Assembly (NCBI RefSeq): GCF_027594825.1
Contig: NZ_CP088930.1
Location: 62,001-126,000 of the forward strand
Length of the DNA stretch: 64,000 bases
Direction: 5' to 3'
DNA from: Serratia liquefaciens
Lineage (GTDB): Bacteria; Pseudomonadota; Gammaproteobacteria; Enterobacterales; Enterobacteriaceae
The position numbers were made by a program, and so were the translations under genes. This document shows, in pieces, positions 16,938 through 26,313 of the stretch (its first letter is position 1; every line of letters begins with the position of its first letter). The notes below the pieces were generated by a model. It saw nothing but the letters and a program-made list of their open reading frames with translations, was not told the origin of the DNA and searched no databases.

Positions 16938-19073
16938 ATGGACGTTACACAAGGGCTTAACTGGGGCTGGCGAAAGCGCCTGCCGCTGATACGCCAAACG
17001 GAGTCCGCGGAATGCGGCGTGGCGTGCCTGGCGATGATTGCCGGTTGGTATGGGCATCGCATAGATCTGCCTGCGCTGCGTGCGCAGTGTAAAGTTTCGC
17101 AGCTCGGCATGACCTTCTCGCAGCTGATTGCCTGCGCCGAACGGCTGCACCTGAGCGGCAGAGCGGTGCAGTTGGAGCTTGAAGAGCTGCACCTGCTTTC
17201 GCTGCCCTGCATTTTGTACTGGGACATGAATCATTTTACCGTGCTCAAGCGGGTGCGAGGGCAAACTCTGGAGTTGCATGATCCTGCTCGCGGCCTGGTG
17301 CAAATGAGTTTGCAGGAGGCCAATCGTCACTTTACCGGCGTGGCGATGGAACTGACGCCAACCCATCAGTTTGTGGTCGAAGATCGGCGAAAAAAGATCC
17401 GCCTGAGGGAGCTGATCGGCAAAACCCAGGGGCTGAAGGCGGCATTGGCCCGGATCTTCTGTTTCGCGCTGGCGCTGGAAGTGTTTGCGCTGCTCGGCCC
17501 ATTAATCAACCAACTGGTGATTGATGAGGTGCTGGTGGCGTTGGACGCCAGCTTATTGACGTTGATCGTCATTGCCATGCTGCTGATGGCCGCCACCCAG
17601 ACGCTGCTGGAGCTGGCCCGCCAGTGGGCGACGCTCACCATGGCGGTCAACTTCAATATGCAGTGGACGGCGAATGTTTTTCACCACCTGTTGCGGCTGC
17701 CTATCAACTGGTTCGAATCGCGCAACATGGGCGACATCAGCGCGAAATTTGATGCCGTCGACACCATTCAGGACACCCTGACCACCACATTGCTTGAAGC
17801 CTTTTTGGATGTGCTTTTGGTCCTTGGTACCTTGACCATGATGTTGTTCTACAGCGTGAAGTTGACCCTGGTCGCTTTGGCCGCCGCGATGGTTTATGGG
17901 CTGCTGCGCCTGTTCTGGTTCAGTACGTTGCGTAAAGCGGCGGATGATACCTGGGTTGCCGGCACCCAGGAATCCAGCCATTTTCTAGAAAGCCTGCGCG
18001 GCGTGCTGAGCCTGCGGGTCAACGGAGCGCTCACGCCGCGGGAGACGGTTTGGCGTAACCTCAATGTCGCGCGGCGCAATGCCCAACTGCGCGAAAGCAA
18101 GCTGATGATGGTTTACGGCATTATGCAAACCGTCATTGGCAGCCTGGTAGGGGCGGCGGTGCTGTGGCTGGGGGCCGGGGCGGTGTTGGCCGGGCAGTTT
18201 TCAGTCGGCATGCTGGTGGCCTACATGTCTTTTCAAGGCCGGTTTTCCGCCAGTATCAGCGGCCTGATCGACAAGGCCGTTGCCTACAAAATGCTGGATG
18301 TTTACAACCAACGGCTGGCGGATATCGTGCTGACGGCGCGTGAAGACGCAGCGGCGCAGGCGGAGGGCAACTCAACGCTGTTATTGTCCGCCAGCGCCTG
18401 GCCCCGAGATCGGCCCGCGCTGAGTTTGGAGCAGGTCAGTTTTCACTATGCCGGCACCGAATCTGAAATCCTGTCGCAGGTCTCGCTGGACATTATGCCC
18501 GGAGAGGTCGTGGCGCTGGTGGGGGCATCCGGCAGCGGTAAAACCACGCTGGCCAAACTGGTGTTGGGGCTGTATTCGCCCACGGCCGGCGTGATACGTA
18601 CGCTGGGCATTGAGCATCGACAGGGGGATTATTCGCAGGTACGTCAGCATATCGGCGTAGTCTTGCAGGAAGATCAGCTGTTTCGCGGTTCTATCGCCGA
18701 GAACCTGACATTTTTCACGCCGCGGGTTGATCAGGAAAAGCTCGTTGAATGCGCGCGGCTGGCGCAGTTGGAGCAGGATATCGCCAACCTGCCGATGGGC
18801 TACCAGACGTTAATCGGTGAAATGGGAGGCACCCTGTCAGCCGGACAAAAACAGCGCTTGCTGTTGGCGCGGGCGCTTTACAAAAAACCACGGCTGTTGA
18901 TCCTGGATGAGGCTACCAGCCATTTGGACGTGAATAATGAAATGTTGATTAGCCATACCCTGCGCCAGCTAGGCCTGCCTATTTTGCTGATTGCCCATCG
19001 CCCGGAAACCATTGCCTCGGCGGATCGGGTGGTCGAACTGGCAGCGGGTCGTCTTCACCGGCGCAAAGGGTGA
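16938..19073 (+). CDS. C39-peptidase bacteriocin ABC exporter (CvaB-like)
   Basis: A 711-residue peptidase, membrane and ATPase fusion that trims double-glycine leaders and exports the peptide. The C39 domain at residues 15-130 is intact: Cys26 in QTESAECGVACLAMI, His99 in DMNHFTVL and Asp115 in LHDPARG. Six membrane helices follow. The ATPase has VGASGSGKTTL (Walker A), GGTLSAGQKQR (signature) and LLILDEATSHLD (Walker B). An intact catalytic Cys separates it from HlyB-type RTX exporters. AAGGAAG precedes the ATG. No precursor peptide is visible nearby. Confidence 0.93.
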   Translation: MDVTQGLNWGWRKRLPLIRQTESAECGVACLAMIAGWYGHRIDLPALRAQCKVSQLGMTFSQLIACAERLHLSGRAVQLELEELHLLSLPCILYWDMNHFTVLKRVRGQTLELHDPARGLVQMSLQEANRHFTGVAMELTPTHQFVVEDRRKKIRLRELIGKTQGLKAALARIFCFALALEVFALLGPLINQLVIDEVLVALDASLLTLIVIAMLLMAATQTLLELARQWATLTMAVNFNMQWTANVFHHLLRLPINWFESRNMGDISAKFDAVDTIQDTLTTTLLEAFLDVLLVLGTLTMMLFYSVKLTLVALAAAMVYGLLRLFWFSTLRKAADDTWVAGTQESSHFLESLRGVLSLRVNGALTPRETVWRNLNVARRNAQLRESKLMMVYGIMQTVIGSLVGAAVLWLGAGAVLAGQFSVGMLVAYMSFQGRFSASISGLIDKAVAYKMLDVYNQRLADIVLTAREDAAAQAEGNSTLLLSASAWPRDRPALSLEQVSFHYAGTESEILSQVSLDIMPGEVVALVGASGSGKTTLAKLVLGLYSPTAGVIRTLGIEHRQGDYSQVRQHIGVVLQEDQLFRGSIAENLTFFTPRVDQEKLVECARLAQLEQDIANLPMGYQTLIGEMGGTLSAGQKQRLLLARALYKKPRLLILDEATSHLDVNNEMLISHTLRQLGLPILLIAHRPETIASADRVVELAAGRLHRRKG

Positions 19074-19106
19074 ATTGCCCCTCTTCGACTCGAAAAGGGG
19101 GGCGGA

Positions 19107-20264
19107 TCAGGCCAGCGGCCCGCCCAGAATCGTTTCTTTCATGCCTGAAAGAATGCGTTCACCGGTTTCGGTTTTCAGCTCTTCGTACCAACTGCGGGTG
19201 ACTTCCATCTCTTTACCGTGCGTAACATCGCAGCGTTTGCGCGCCTTCAGCACCAAATCCTTCACCCGATAGCTGCGTTTTTCCTGATAGCGCAGCAGCG
19301 CATCCTCAATGCCCAGCGAATTGGTCTGCAAGGCAATCGCCAACACCACCGCGTCTTCCATTGCTGCGCAACCGCCCTGGCCGATGTCCGGTGTGGTGCT
19401 GTGTCCGGCATCGCCCAGTAAGGCTACGCGTCCCCTTACCAGCCGCTCGAAAGGTTCGATATCGTGGATCTCAATGCGATTGACGCTGTCGGCATCGATT
19501 GCGGCAATCAGTTTTTGCACCGGGTCGGCCCAGCCGGCAAAGTAACGTTGCAGATCGGCTCGTGCGGTGCTGCGATCTTCCGCCAGTCCGGTCGGCAAGG
19601 GCACGTCGAAGAAAAAGTAGAAGCGGTTACCGGAGACCGGCATCAGCGACACGCGCTTACCTTCACCGACAAAGGTGGTCCATTGGTCGGCCGGCGCGAT
19701 GGACTCATCAATGGTGACCAGCCCGTTCCAGTTGACGTATCCGGCATAGCGCCGATCCACCCCATGGCCCAGCACATAGGGCCGAATAGCGGAATGGGTG
19801 CCGTCGGCGGCGATCAGAAAATCTCCGCTGGCCTGGCTGCCGTCTTCAAACCAGGCGGTGACGCCCTGCGAGGTTTCTTCAATACCGCTGACGCGTTTAC
19901 CGAAGCGCACCCGGTCGCGGCCGTAGGTTTCCAGCAACATGGCCTGCAGCTCGGCACGTGCCACCGGGTAAGGGCGTTCGCCGACGCTGGTGATTAACGG
20001 ATCCAGACTAAAACGCGTCAGCGTTTGTCCATGCAGGTATTCCTGATAGGCCATGAAATGCATCGGACCCCCGAGCGCACGCAGTTGTTCTTTCATCCCC
20101 AGATAGTTGAGGCATTTGACGCCGTTAGGCCAGATGGAGATTGCCGCGCCAACCGGTTTGATCTCCTTGACCGCTTCAAAGACCTCGGTCTCGATCCCGC
20201 AACGCTGCAATGCGATGGCGGTACACAGCCCGCCAATACCACCGCCAATGATGATTGCTTTCAT
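19107..20264 (-). CDS. hpxO: FAD-dependent urate hydroxylase
   Basis: A 385-residue flavoprotein monooxygenase closely resembling Klebsiella HpxO. It oxidises urate to 5-hydroxyisourate using NADH and oxygen. The N-terminal FAD site is MKAIIIGGGIGGL. The text then matches HpxO over VKEIKPVGAAIS, YAGYVNWNGLV and LLGDAGHSTTPDIGQGG. GGAGGAGAAAAAC precedes the ATG. It is the step after XdhAB, although placed 10 kb from guaD-xdhABC. Genes for hydroxyisourate hydrolysis and allantoin use are not in the window. It has its own sigma-54 promoter. Confidence 0.95.
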   Translation of the reverse strand: MKAIIIGGGIGGLCTAIALQRCGIETEVFEAVKEIKPVGAAISIWPNGVKCLNYLGMKEQLRALGGPMHFMAYQEYLHGQTLTRFSLDPLITSVGERPYPVARAELQAMLLETYGRDRVRFGKRVSGIEETSQGVTAWFEDGSQASGDFLIAADGTHSAIRPYVLGHGVDRRYAGYVNWNGLVTIDESIAPADQWTTFVGEGKRVSLMPVSGNRFYFFFDVPLPTGLAEDRSTARADLQRYFAGWADPVQKLIAAIDADSVNRIEIHDIEPFERLVRGRVALLGDAGHSTTPDIGQGGCAAMEDAVVLAIALQTNSLGIEDALLRYQEKRSYRVKDLVLKARKRCDVTHGKEMEVTRSWYEELKTETGERILSGMKETILGGPLA

Positions 20265-20295
20265 GTTTTTCTCCTCCATCGCCACGATGGGGAGA

Positions 20296-20311
20296 AGCAA
20301 TTTCCGTACCA
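20296..20311 (-). promoter_or_regulatory. Sigma-54 promoter of hpxO
   Basis: Read on the minus strand, TGGTACGGAAATTGCT matches TGGCACG-N4-TTGCW with one mismatch and exact spacing. The start would be near 20285, giving a leader of about 20 bases that contains the hpxO ribosome site. Confidence 0.75.
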
Positions 20312-20363
20312 GTCCGCCGATCTGCTGCCGCCAATGCGGTCGTAGCACCATCAGGCGCGTTTC

Positions 20364-20380
20364 TGATGCAATTTGGTGCA
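20364..20380. promoter_or_regulatory. NtrC-like site upstream of hpxO
   Basis: TGATGCAATTTGGTGCA has a perfect TGGTGCA half and a weaker second half (4 of 7). It is centred about 87 bases upstream of the predicted hpxO start, a workable enhancer distance. Confidence 0.5.
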
Positions 20381-20594
20381 ATCCATGGGCCATGACGGAG
20401 CAGGGTTCCGAGGACTATTGAGATCTCGCAGAGCACGAATCAGCAACGGAAAACGGCGACTGAATGTTAAACAGACAGAATAATAGACTACGCTAACTAT
20501 TAGCCCGTCGCGTCAGTGCAGGCAGACGGCGCAGATAAAAAGAACGATATCGCCGCATTGATTAAGGTTGATCGGCATTTTGGAGCGATGAGCA
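20381..20594. other. Divergent intergenic region between hpxO and the molybdenum hydroxylase
   Basis: With the two hpxO sites this completes a gap of about 330 bases. An imperfect operator-like dyad, TAATAG-N10-CTATTA, lies at 20481-20502, upstream of the hydroxylase gene. No convincing sigma-70 or sigma-54 promoter for the rightward operon could be fixed by eye. Confidence 0.3.
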
Positions 20595-22802
20595 ATGAAA
20601 CTACCCCAAGTCCCGCTTACCCGGCGGCGGTTTATCGTCGGCGCCAGTGCACTGGTGATCGGCGCCTATCTGCCGTCCACTGGCGCACTGGCTCGTACAA
20701 CGACCACCAAGGCGCCAGAAAACACCGCTTATGAAGCCAATGCTTTCGTGCAAATCGACGAAAATGGCATTGTCACCGTCCTCAGTAAACACACCGAAGT
20801 GGGTCAGGGGGTTTATACCGGTATGGCAACGCTGGTTGCCGAAGAGCTGGATGCCGACTGGTCGCAGGTGCGGGTGGTTGCCGCACCGGTGGATACCAAC
20901 GTTTATAAGAATCTGGCATTCGGTTTTCAGGGCACCGGCGGCTCCAGCTCGGTGGCCAACGCCTACGAGCAGATGCGCCGGATGGGCGCGATGGCGCGCG
21001 CCATGCTGGTTCAGGCCGCCGCCCAAAGCTGGAAAACCTCAGCGGAAGAAATTACCGTGCAGGCGGGCAAGATCCGCCATGCCGCCAGTGGTCGCGAAGC
21101 GGGGTTTGGTGAGTTTGCCGCGTTGGCCAGCCAACTGCCGCCACCCGATCCTGCCAGCCTGACCCTGAAAGATCCGAGCCATTTCACCCTGATCGGTAAG
21201 GTCAGTGGCTTGCACCGCGTAGACTCGTTGGCGAAGACCAACGGCTCGGCGCAGTTCACTCAGGATATTCATGAGCCGGACATGCTGACCGTCACTATCA
21301 AAAAACCGCCGCGTTTTGGCGGCAAGGTGGCTTCGTTCGACGCCAGCCGGGCGCTGAAGGTGCCGGGCGTGGTGGATGTGAAACAGACCGACACCGGCGT
21401 GGCGGTATATGCCAAAAATACCTGGGCGGCGATCCAGGGCCGTGAAAAATTACAGGTGGAGTGGGACGACTCGCAGGCGGAGCGGCGCGACACCGAGCAG
21501 ATTTTTGCCGAGTTCCGTCAGGTGGCGCAAAAGCCCGGCGTAGTGGCGAAAAGCCAGGGCAAGCCGGACGAGATTTTCGATAAGGCAGATAAGGTGGTCG
21601 AAGCGGAATACACCTTCCCTTATGTGGCCCATGCGCCGATGGAGCCGCTGGATGGCTATCTGTTTTGGGATGGCGAGAGCGTCAAGGCGCGCTATGGCTG
21701 CCAAATCCAAACCCTCGACCATAAACAGCTGTGCGATCTGTTCCAACTGCCGCCGGAAAAAGTGCAAATCGACACGATTTTGGCCGGCGGCAGCTTTGGC
21801 CGTCGCATCGATCTGGGCAACCCGAAACTCGGGCCCGACCTGGCAGCGGATATGGCCGCCGCGGCCAAAGCCATTGGTCCCGGTCACGGGGTAAAGGTGG
21901 TATGGACGCGTGAAGATGATATTCGCAACGGCTGGTATCGGCCGATGATCCTTCACCGGCTACGCGGGGCGATCCGCGACGGTAAAGTCGTGGGCTGGAG
22001 CGATACCGTCGTCGGTCACTCCTGGACGCTTAACAGCGCGATGACGGCGCTGGTGGTTAACGGTCTCGATCAGATGATGGTCGAAGGTGCCAGCGAAGTG
22101 CCGTACACCTTCGAAAACTTCCTCTGCGACGCGCACATCGTCGCGGGTAAAGTGCCTACCACCTCATTAAGATCGGTCGCCAGTACCCATACCGGTCACG
22201 CCGTCGAAAGTTTTATCGATCAACTGCTGCAGGAGACCGGGCAGGATCCGGTCGAGGGGCGTCTGGCATTGATGGGAGATGCGCCGCGTGAGGCCGGCGT
22301 GTTGCGGGCGGTGGCCAAAGCCGCCAACTGGCAGGGCGCCAAGGTGATTGATGGGCGAGCACGCGGTGTAGGCGTCGCCAAGGCGTTTAATACTCGGGTG
22401 GCGCAGATAGCCGAGGTGTCTATCGGCGAAGGCGGCATTCCGCGCGTGCACAAGGTGTGGTGCGCGGTGGATTGTGGTGTGGCGGTCAATCCGGATGTGA
22501 TCCGCGCGCAGATTGAGGGCGGCATAGGTTATGGCCTGAGTATGGCGCTGTACGGCAACATAACGCTGAAAGACGGGGTGATTGAGCAGTCCAACTTCAA
22601 TAATTTCCGCCCGCTGCGCATCGACGAAATGCCGGAGATAGAGGTGATTATCGTGCCTTCAACCGAAGCGCCTACCGGCGTTGGCGAGTTGGGGGTGCCG
22701 ACCATCGCCCCGGCAGTCGGCAATGCCCTGGCACTGCTGGGGAGACCCCGCAGCTCACTTAGCCTGCCTTTACACCGTCCCAACCGTGACGCCAGCGTCT
22801 GA
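20595..22802 (+). CDS. Periplasmic molybdopterin dehydrogenase large subunit (IorB/AldH-like)
   Basis: A 735-residue member of the xanthine dehydrogenase superfamily, subgroup of isoquinoline 1-oxidoreductase beta and acetic-acid-bacterial aldehyde dehydrogenase. Residues 1-33 are a Tat signal ([16 protein letters not shown]), so the folded cofactor-loaded enzyme is exported. Cofactor motifs include [32 protein letters not shown] and the late [18 protein letters not shown], with the catalytic glutamate. It forms an operon with a 2Fe-2S protein and a triheme cytochrome. The substrate is probably an aldehyde or N-heterocycle; it cannot be read here. The last 20 residues diverge from the usual short ending. 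Confidence 0.87.
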   Translation: MKLPQVPLTRRRFIVGASALVIGAYLPSTGALARTTTTKAPENTAYEANAFVQIDENGIVTVLSKHTEVGQGVYTGMATLVAEELDADWSQVRVVAAPVDTNVYKNLAFGFQGTGGSSSVANAYEQMRRMGAMARAMLVQAAAQSWKTSAEEITVQAGKIRHAASGREAGFGEFAALASQLPPPDPASLTLKDPSHFTLIGKVSGLHRVDSLAKTNGSAQFTQDIHEPDMLTVTIKKPPRFGGKVASFDASRALKVPGVVDVKQTDTGVAVYAKNTWAAIQGREKLQVEWDDSQAERRDTEQIFAEFRQVAQKPGVVAKSQGKPDEIFDKADKVVEAEYTFPYVAHAPMEPLDGYLFWDGESVKARYGCQIQTLDHKQLCDLFQLPPEKVQIDTILAGGSFGRRIDLGNPKLGPDLAADMAAAAKAIGPGHGVKVVWTREDDIRNGWYRPMILHRLRGAIRDGKVVGWSDTVVGHSWTLNSAMTALVVNGLDQMMVEGASEVPYTFENFLCDAHIVAGKVPTTSLRSVASTHTGHAVESFIDQLLQETGQDPVEGRLALMGDAPREAGVLRAVAKAANWQGAKVIDGRARGVGVAKAFNTRVAQIAEVSIGEGGIPRVHKVWCAVDCGVAVNPDVIRAQIEGGIGYGLSMALYGNITLKDGVIEQSNFNNFRPLRIDEMPEIEVIIVPSTEAPTGVGELGVPTIAPAVGNALALLGRPRSSLSLPLHRPNRDASV

Positions 22803-22816
22803 GCAAGGAGAACAGC

Positions 22817-23275
22817 ATGATAACTTTAACCGTAAACGACCAACCGCTGACGTTTGATGGCGATCCCCATATGCCGCTGCTGTGGTTCTTGCGTGATGAG
22901 GCCGGATTGACCGGCACCAAATTCGGCTGCGGCATCGCGATGTGCGGTGCCTGTACCGTCCACCTGGATGGGGTGCCGGTGCGTTCTTGCATGACGCCGG
23001 TCTCCGCCGCCGAAGGCAAAAAAATCACCACCATCGAAGCGATCGGCGAAACGCCGGCGGGCAAAGCGGTGCAGGCGGCCTGGGTTAATCTGGACGTGGT
23101 GCAATGCGGCTACTGCCAGTCCGGTCAGATCATGAGTGCCAGTGCACTGCTGGCCCAGAGTAAAAATCCGAGCGATGCGGATATCGATGCGGCAATGAGC
23201 GGCAACGTCTGTCGCTGCGCCACCTATGTGCGCATTCGCGCTGCCATCCACCAGGCCGCCAAGGCGTTGGATTAA
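22817..23275 (+). CDS. 2Fe-2S small subunit of the periplasmic dehydrogenase (IorA-like)
   Basis: A 152-residue protein with the two 2Fe-2S motifs of molybdenum hydroxylases. The first is [16 protein letters not shown] with the later RSCMTP; the second is [11 protein letters not shown] with [12 protein letters not shown]. It lacks its own signal and presumably travels through Tat in complex with the large subunit. It moves electrons from the molybdenum centre to the cytochrome. It starts 14 bases after the large-subunit stop, with AAGGAG before the ATG. Confidence 0.92.
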   Translation: MITLTVNDQPLTFDGDPHMPLLWFLRDEAGLTGTKFGCGIAMCGACTVHLDGVPVRSCMTPVSAAEGKKITTIEAIGETPAGKAVQAAWVNLDVVQCGYCQSGQIMSASALLAQSKNPSDADIDAAMSGNVCRCATYVRIRAAIHQAAKALD

Positions 23276-23286
23276 GGGAGAAACTC

Positions 23287-24591
23287 ATGAGCAACGCCCT
23301 GAGATGGCTATTATGGTTGATCGTGGCAATCGTGGTGCTGGCCGGCGGTTATGCGATCTATACGCTGCTGCGGCCGGTCGGCCCGGAACCTGCGGCGCCG
23401 ATCTCCGGCGCTCCCGCCGGGATCAGCGATAAATTGGCGCGTGGCGAATATCTGGCGCGGGCGGCCGACTGCGTGGCCTGCCACACTGCGCCCGGCGGTA
23501 AACCTTTCGCCGGCGGTTTTGCCTTTAAACTGCCTTTCGGCACCATTTACGGCACCAATATTACCGCCGATCCTGATACCGGCATCGGTAATTGGAGTGA
23601 CGATCAGTTTGTGCGTGCGGTACGTGAAGGCGTTGGGCCGCAGGGTAATCTTTACCCGGCAATGCCGTACACCTCATACACGGCCATGAGTCGTGACGAC
23701 GTGTTGGCGATCAAAGAGTATCTGTTCAGCCTGCCGCCGGTGAAGCAGGCCAATCCGGAAAATGGGCTGTCGTTCCCGTTTAACCAGCGCTGGGGCATGA
23801 AGTTTTGGAACCTGGCGTTCTTCAACGAAAAACGCTTCGAGCCGAACCTGAATCAGGATGAGCAATGGAACCGAGGCGCATATCTGGCTACCGCTCTGGG
23901 ACACTGCAGCGAATGTCACACGCCGCGCAATTTGGGCTTTGGCATTAATCAGAGTAAAAACCTCAGCGGTGAGGTGATCCAGGGGTGGTTTGCGGCCAAC
24001 ATTACTCCCGACCCGCAGACCGGCATCGGTGCCTGGAGCGAACAGCAACTGTCGCAGTATCTGGCGACCGGCCATGCGGAAGGGCGCAGCAGTGCCGCCG
24101 GTCCGATGGCAGAGGCGGTGGAAAACAGCTTGCAGTACCTGACGCCAGAGGATAATCAGGCGCTGGTGAAATACCTGCGCAATATCGAGCCTATCGCTAC
24201 GGACAGTGCCAGCGCGGTCAATCTGCAGCCGAAGGGGGCAACGTCATCCAGCGCGATATTGCCGGGCGGGCAGGAAGACTCATTGGGACGCCGACTGTTC
24301 GCCGGAGACTGCAGCGGTTGCCACCAGTGGAACGGGACAGGGCGCCAAAGCAAATATGCTTCCTTGGTCGGCAGCACGGCGGTTAACGATCCGCAGGGCC
24401 GTAGCGTAGTGCAGGCGATCCTCAAGGGTACGCGCATCAGCATCGGCGAACAGCATGAGTTCATGCCGGACTTCGGTGCTCAATACTCGGACGAGGAAGT
24501 GGCGGCGGTGGCGAACTATGTTGTCGGCCAATTTGGCGAAAAACAGGGCAAGGTAACGGCCAAACAGGTCGCTGAACAACGCAAACAGTAA
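23287..24591 (+). CDS. Membrane-anchored triheme cytochrome c subunit
   Basis: A 434-residue cytochrome with three CxxCH haem sites: CVACH (about residue 62), CSECH (about 207) and CSGCH (about 338). An uncleaved N-terminal helix (WLLWLIVAIVVLAGGYAIY) anchors it in the inner membrane, facing the periplasm. This is the architecture of cytochrome subunits of acetic-acid-bacterial alcohol, gluconate and aldehyde dehydrogenases. It would pass electrons from the 2Fe-2S subunit to ubiquinone or an oxidase. It requires the host cytochrome c maturation system, not in this window. It is the last gene of the operon. Confidence 0.92.
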   Translation: MSNALRWLLWLIVAIVVLAGGYAIYTLLRPVGPEPAAPISGAPAGISDKLARGEYLARAADCVACHTAPGGKPFAGGFAFKLPFGTIYGTNITADPDTGIGNWSDDQFVRAVREGVGPQGNLYPAMPYTSYTAMSRDDVLAIKEYLFSLPPVKQANPENGLSFPFNQRWGMKFWNLAFFNEKRFEPNLNQDEQWNRGAYLATALGHCSECHTPRNLGFGINQSKNLSGEVIQGWFAANITPDPQTGIGAWSEQQLSQYLATGHAEGRSSAAGPMAEAVENSLQYLTPEDNQALVKYLRNIEPIATDSASAVNLQPKGATSSSAILPGGQEDSLGRRLFAGDCSGCHQWNGTGRQSKYASLVGSTAVNDPQGRSVVQAILKGTRISIGEQHEFMPDFGAQYSDEEVAAVANYVVGQFGEKQGKVTAKQVAEQRKQ

Positions 24592-24597
24592 GAGGCG

Positions 24598-24619
24598 GCG
24601 AGGGGGGCTGCCCCCTCGC
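24598..24619. terminator. Hairpin between convergent genes
   Basis: GCGAGGGGG and CCCCCTCGC form a 9-bp GC stem with a GCTG loop, between the convergent cytochrome and oxalate decarboxylase genes. The T runs are weak on either strand. Confidence 0.6.
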
Positions 24620-24625
24620 TACCTG

Positions 24626-25795
24626 TCATTTTCTGCGCCGGGACATCACCAGCTTGTCTTTGGGGCGATCCAGCCAGTCGGCAACCTCGTTATTGAAGTT
24701 ATCCGCCAACAGATAGGCCGGGGTTTTCGCCAACCAGTCAGACAGCGAAATGTCCTGATAGATGCCATTATCCAACACGATTAATACCTTAAGATCGTCA
24801 TCTCCCCTATTTTCGATATAGTGACCAAAACCCTGTGGAACATAGCCAACGTCGGTAGGAGAATATTCTTCGGTCTGCACATGGCCGTGCGAACTGAACA
24901 CCGTCATGCGCCCCTTGCCGGAAATATAGTATTGCCACTCATTGGCATTGGGGTGCCAGTGTAATTCCCGCACCGCCCCAGGCTTAACGATTTCTATAAT
25001 TCCGGTCATGGTAGTGGAAATAGGGAATTCTTTTGAAGAGACCAAGTGCACGCTGCCGGCATCATTTTCGAAGAAAGGTTTTTGCTTCATTAATTCATAG
25101 CGATGAGCCAAAGGTGCATTATTTAAACCGCCGTCGTGGGCTGGTAAGGGCAGTCCGGGCGGGATGGCGCCGCCGACAATATAAGCCTCACCTTGTTTTG
25201 CCTTGGAAAATACCGCCGCCGGCATATTCACGCTTTTTTCCAACACTTCTTTGGGCATATGGGCTACCCAGTCGGTAATACTGAAGGTGCCGAACTCGGA
25301 AAAGTGACCATTATCAAAGGTCAGGATAAAATGCGCGCCCTCCGCCAGTGCCTGAATCGAGTGGCCGTAACCCTTGGGGAAATACCAGACGTCACCGGGG
25401 CCGAAATCCGCCACCTCACATTTTCCTTCAGGATCAATGATGGTGATGCGGGCGTGCCCCTCCAGCATAAATGCCCATTCGGCAGCGATGGCGTGCCAAT
25501 GAAGTTCACGTACGCCACCGGGCTCCAGCGTCATATCCACCCCGGCAACGCCTTCGGAAATCGGAAACTGTTCGACGGTGGCTTCTCTGGCCCAGCCGTT
25601 GGGCAAGCTGCGTTTTTTACTGTGGCTAAAGATGTATTTATAAAGACTTTGCGCATCGGCAGCGGGTTGAAGGCTGCTGGGGGGAACAATATTTCGGTGT
25701 TCGTCGGCGCTGGCAGATTTAATCATAGCGCCCATAACTCCGGCCGCTGCCGCGCTGACCGCGGAAACTTTCAATATATCACGACGCGATAACAT
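24626..25795 (-). CDS. oxdC: Tat-exported bicupin oxalate decarboxylase
   Basis: A 389-residue bicupin that should convert oxalate to formate and carbon dioxide using manganese. The Tat signal reads LSRRDILKVSAVSAAAAG. Each cupin has its metal motif: ELHWHAIAAEWAFMLEG near residue 96 and ELHWHPNANEWQYYISG near residue 275, each with a later His. The lid, SENST in the Bacillus subtilis enzyme, reads SEFGT here; the catalytic Glu is kept. Length matches OxdC (385). GGAGGAAG precedes the ATG. It may detoxify oxalate or buffer acid in the periplasm. Oxalate oxidase activity is the main alternative. Confidence 0.88.
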   Translation of the reverse strand: MLSRRDILKVSAVSAAAAGVMGAMIKSASADEHRNIVPPSSLQPAADAQSLYKYIFSHSKKRSLPNGWAREATVEQFPISEGVAGVDMTLEPGGVRELHWHAIAAEWAFMLEGHARITIIDPEGKCEVADFGPGDVWYFPKGYGHSIQALAEGAHFILTFDNGHFSEFGTFSITDWVAHMPKEVLEKSVNMPAAVFSKAKQGEAYIVGGAIPPGLPLPAHDGGLNNAPLAHRYELMKQKPFFENDAGSVHLVSSKEFPISTTMTGIIEIVKPGAVRELHWHPNANEWQYYISGKGRMTVFSSHGHVQTEEYSPTDVGYVPQGFGHYIENRGDDDLKVLIVLDNGIYQDISLSDWLAKTPAYLLADNFNNEVADWLDRPKDKLVMSRRRK

Positions 25796-26182
25796 AGGAC
25801 TTCCTCCAAATAAATATGACCCACAGCGCGAACGGCCGATTGGGTTTATTGTATTGTTTTATTGGGTGCAGGTGGTTTATTGCTGTAGTACAAGTGTTCG
25901 GCAACGGTTAAAGCATAGTGGGTTAAAAGTAGGAAGCTGCGAATAATATATTAATTTATGTTACTAATTGAGTGTGGCTGTAATTATTAAATCTGATTTA
26001 AAATAGTCATAGGCCGGTATCAAATTAATGCCATCAATTATTAAATAAAGGGTAAACGAAGCCGGTTTAGTTAAAGTGGATAAAGTGTTTCAGGTGTTAT
26101 TTTATGCGGTTGAGTAAATAGGCATCAGCAAAAAAGCCTCTCAAGGCTCTGCGGGCAACGTTGAAGCGCGTTTTCGATAAAG
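25796..26182. other. AT-rich intergenic region between oxdC and the bgl operon
   Basis: No gene was found. It should contain the minus-strand oxdC promoter. A short stem at 26135-26148 (AGCCT-CTCA-AGGCT), followed on the minus strand by six Ts, resembles a leftward terminator, but no leftward transcript that needs it is apparent. Confidence 0.35.
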
Positions 26183-26245
26183 GGTGATGTTAATCACAAA
26201 GCGCAACCAAGACGGTTGCCGAAAAATGGTAACTATGGCGATACT
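26183..26245 (+). promoter_or_regulatory. CRP site and sigma-70 promoter of the beta-glucoside operon
   Basis: GGTGATGTTAATCACA (26183-26198) fits TGTGA-N6-TCACA with one mismatch. A -35 TTGCCG at 26216 and a -10 GATACT at 26240, 18 bases apart, predict a start near 26252. The CRP centre would then be at about -61.5, the class I activator position. This agrees with catabolite-controlled bgl operons. Confidence 0.6.
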
Positions 26246-26284
26246 TTTGCCGCGATCTTAGCGATCGCCAGACATTTTTATTAC

Positions 26285-26313
26285 GGCGTGTTACTGCTCA
26301 GGCAGGCAAGACC
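26285..26313 (+). promoter_or_regulatory. Ribonucleic antiterminator (RAT) of the bgl leader
   Basis: The 29-base element starts GGCGTGTTACTGC and ends GGCAGGCAAGACC. It closely follows the E. coli bgl RAT that dimeric BglG/LicT-type proteins bind. Its last six bases are also the first bases of the terminator stem, so folding of one excludes the other. Confidence 0.9.

Noticed and set aside
22740..22802. Possible frameshift at the C-terminus of the molybdopterin large subunit
   Set aside because: The ending is unusual, but the catalytic glutamate region is intact, the next gene is spaced normally, and no better frame was evident.
26135..26148. Leftward terminator-like stem upstream of the bgl promoter
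   Set aside because: The stem is only 5 bp and no leftward gene or RNA that would end there can be identified.
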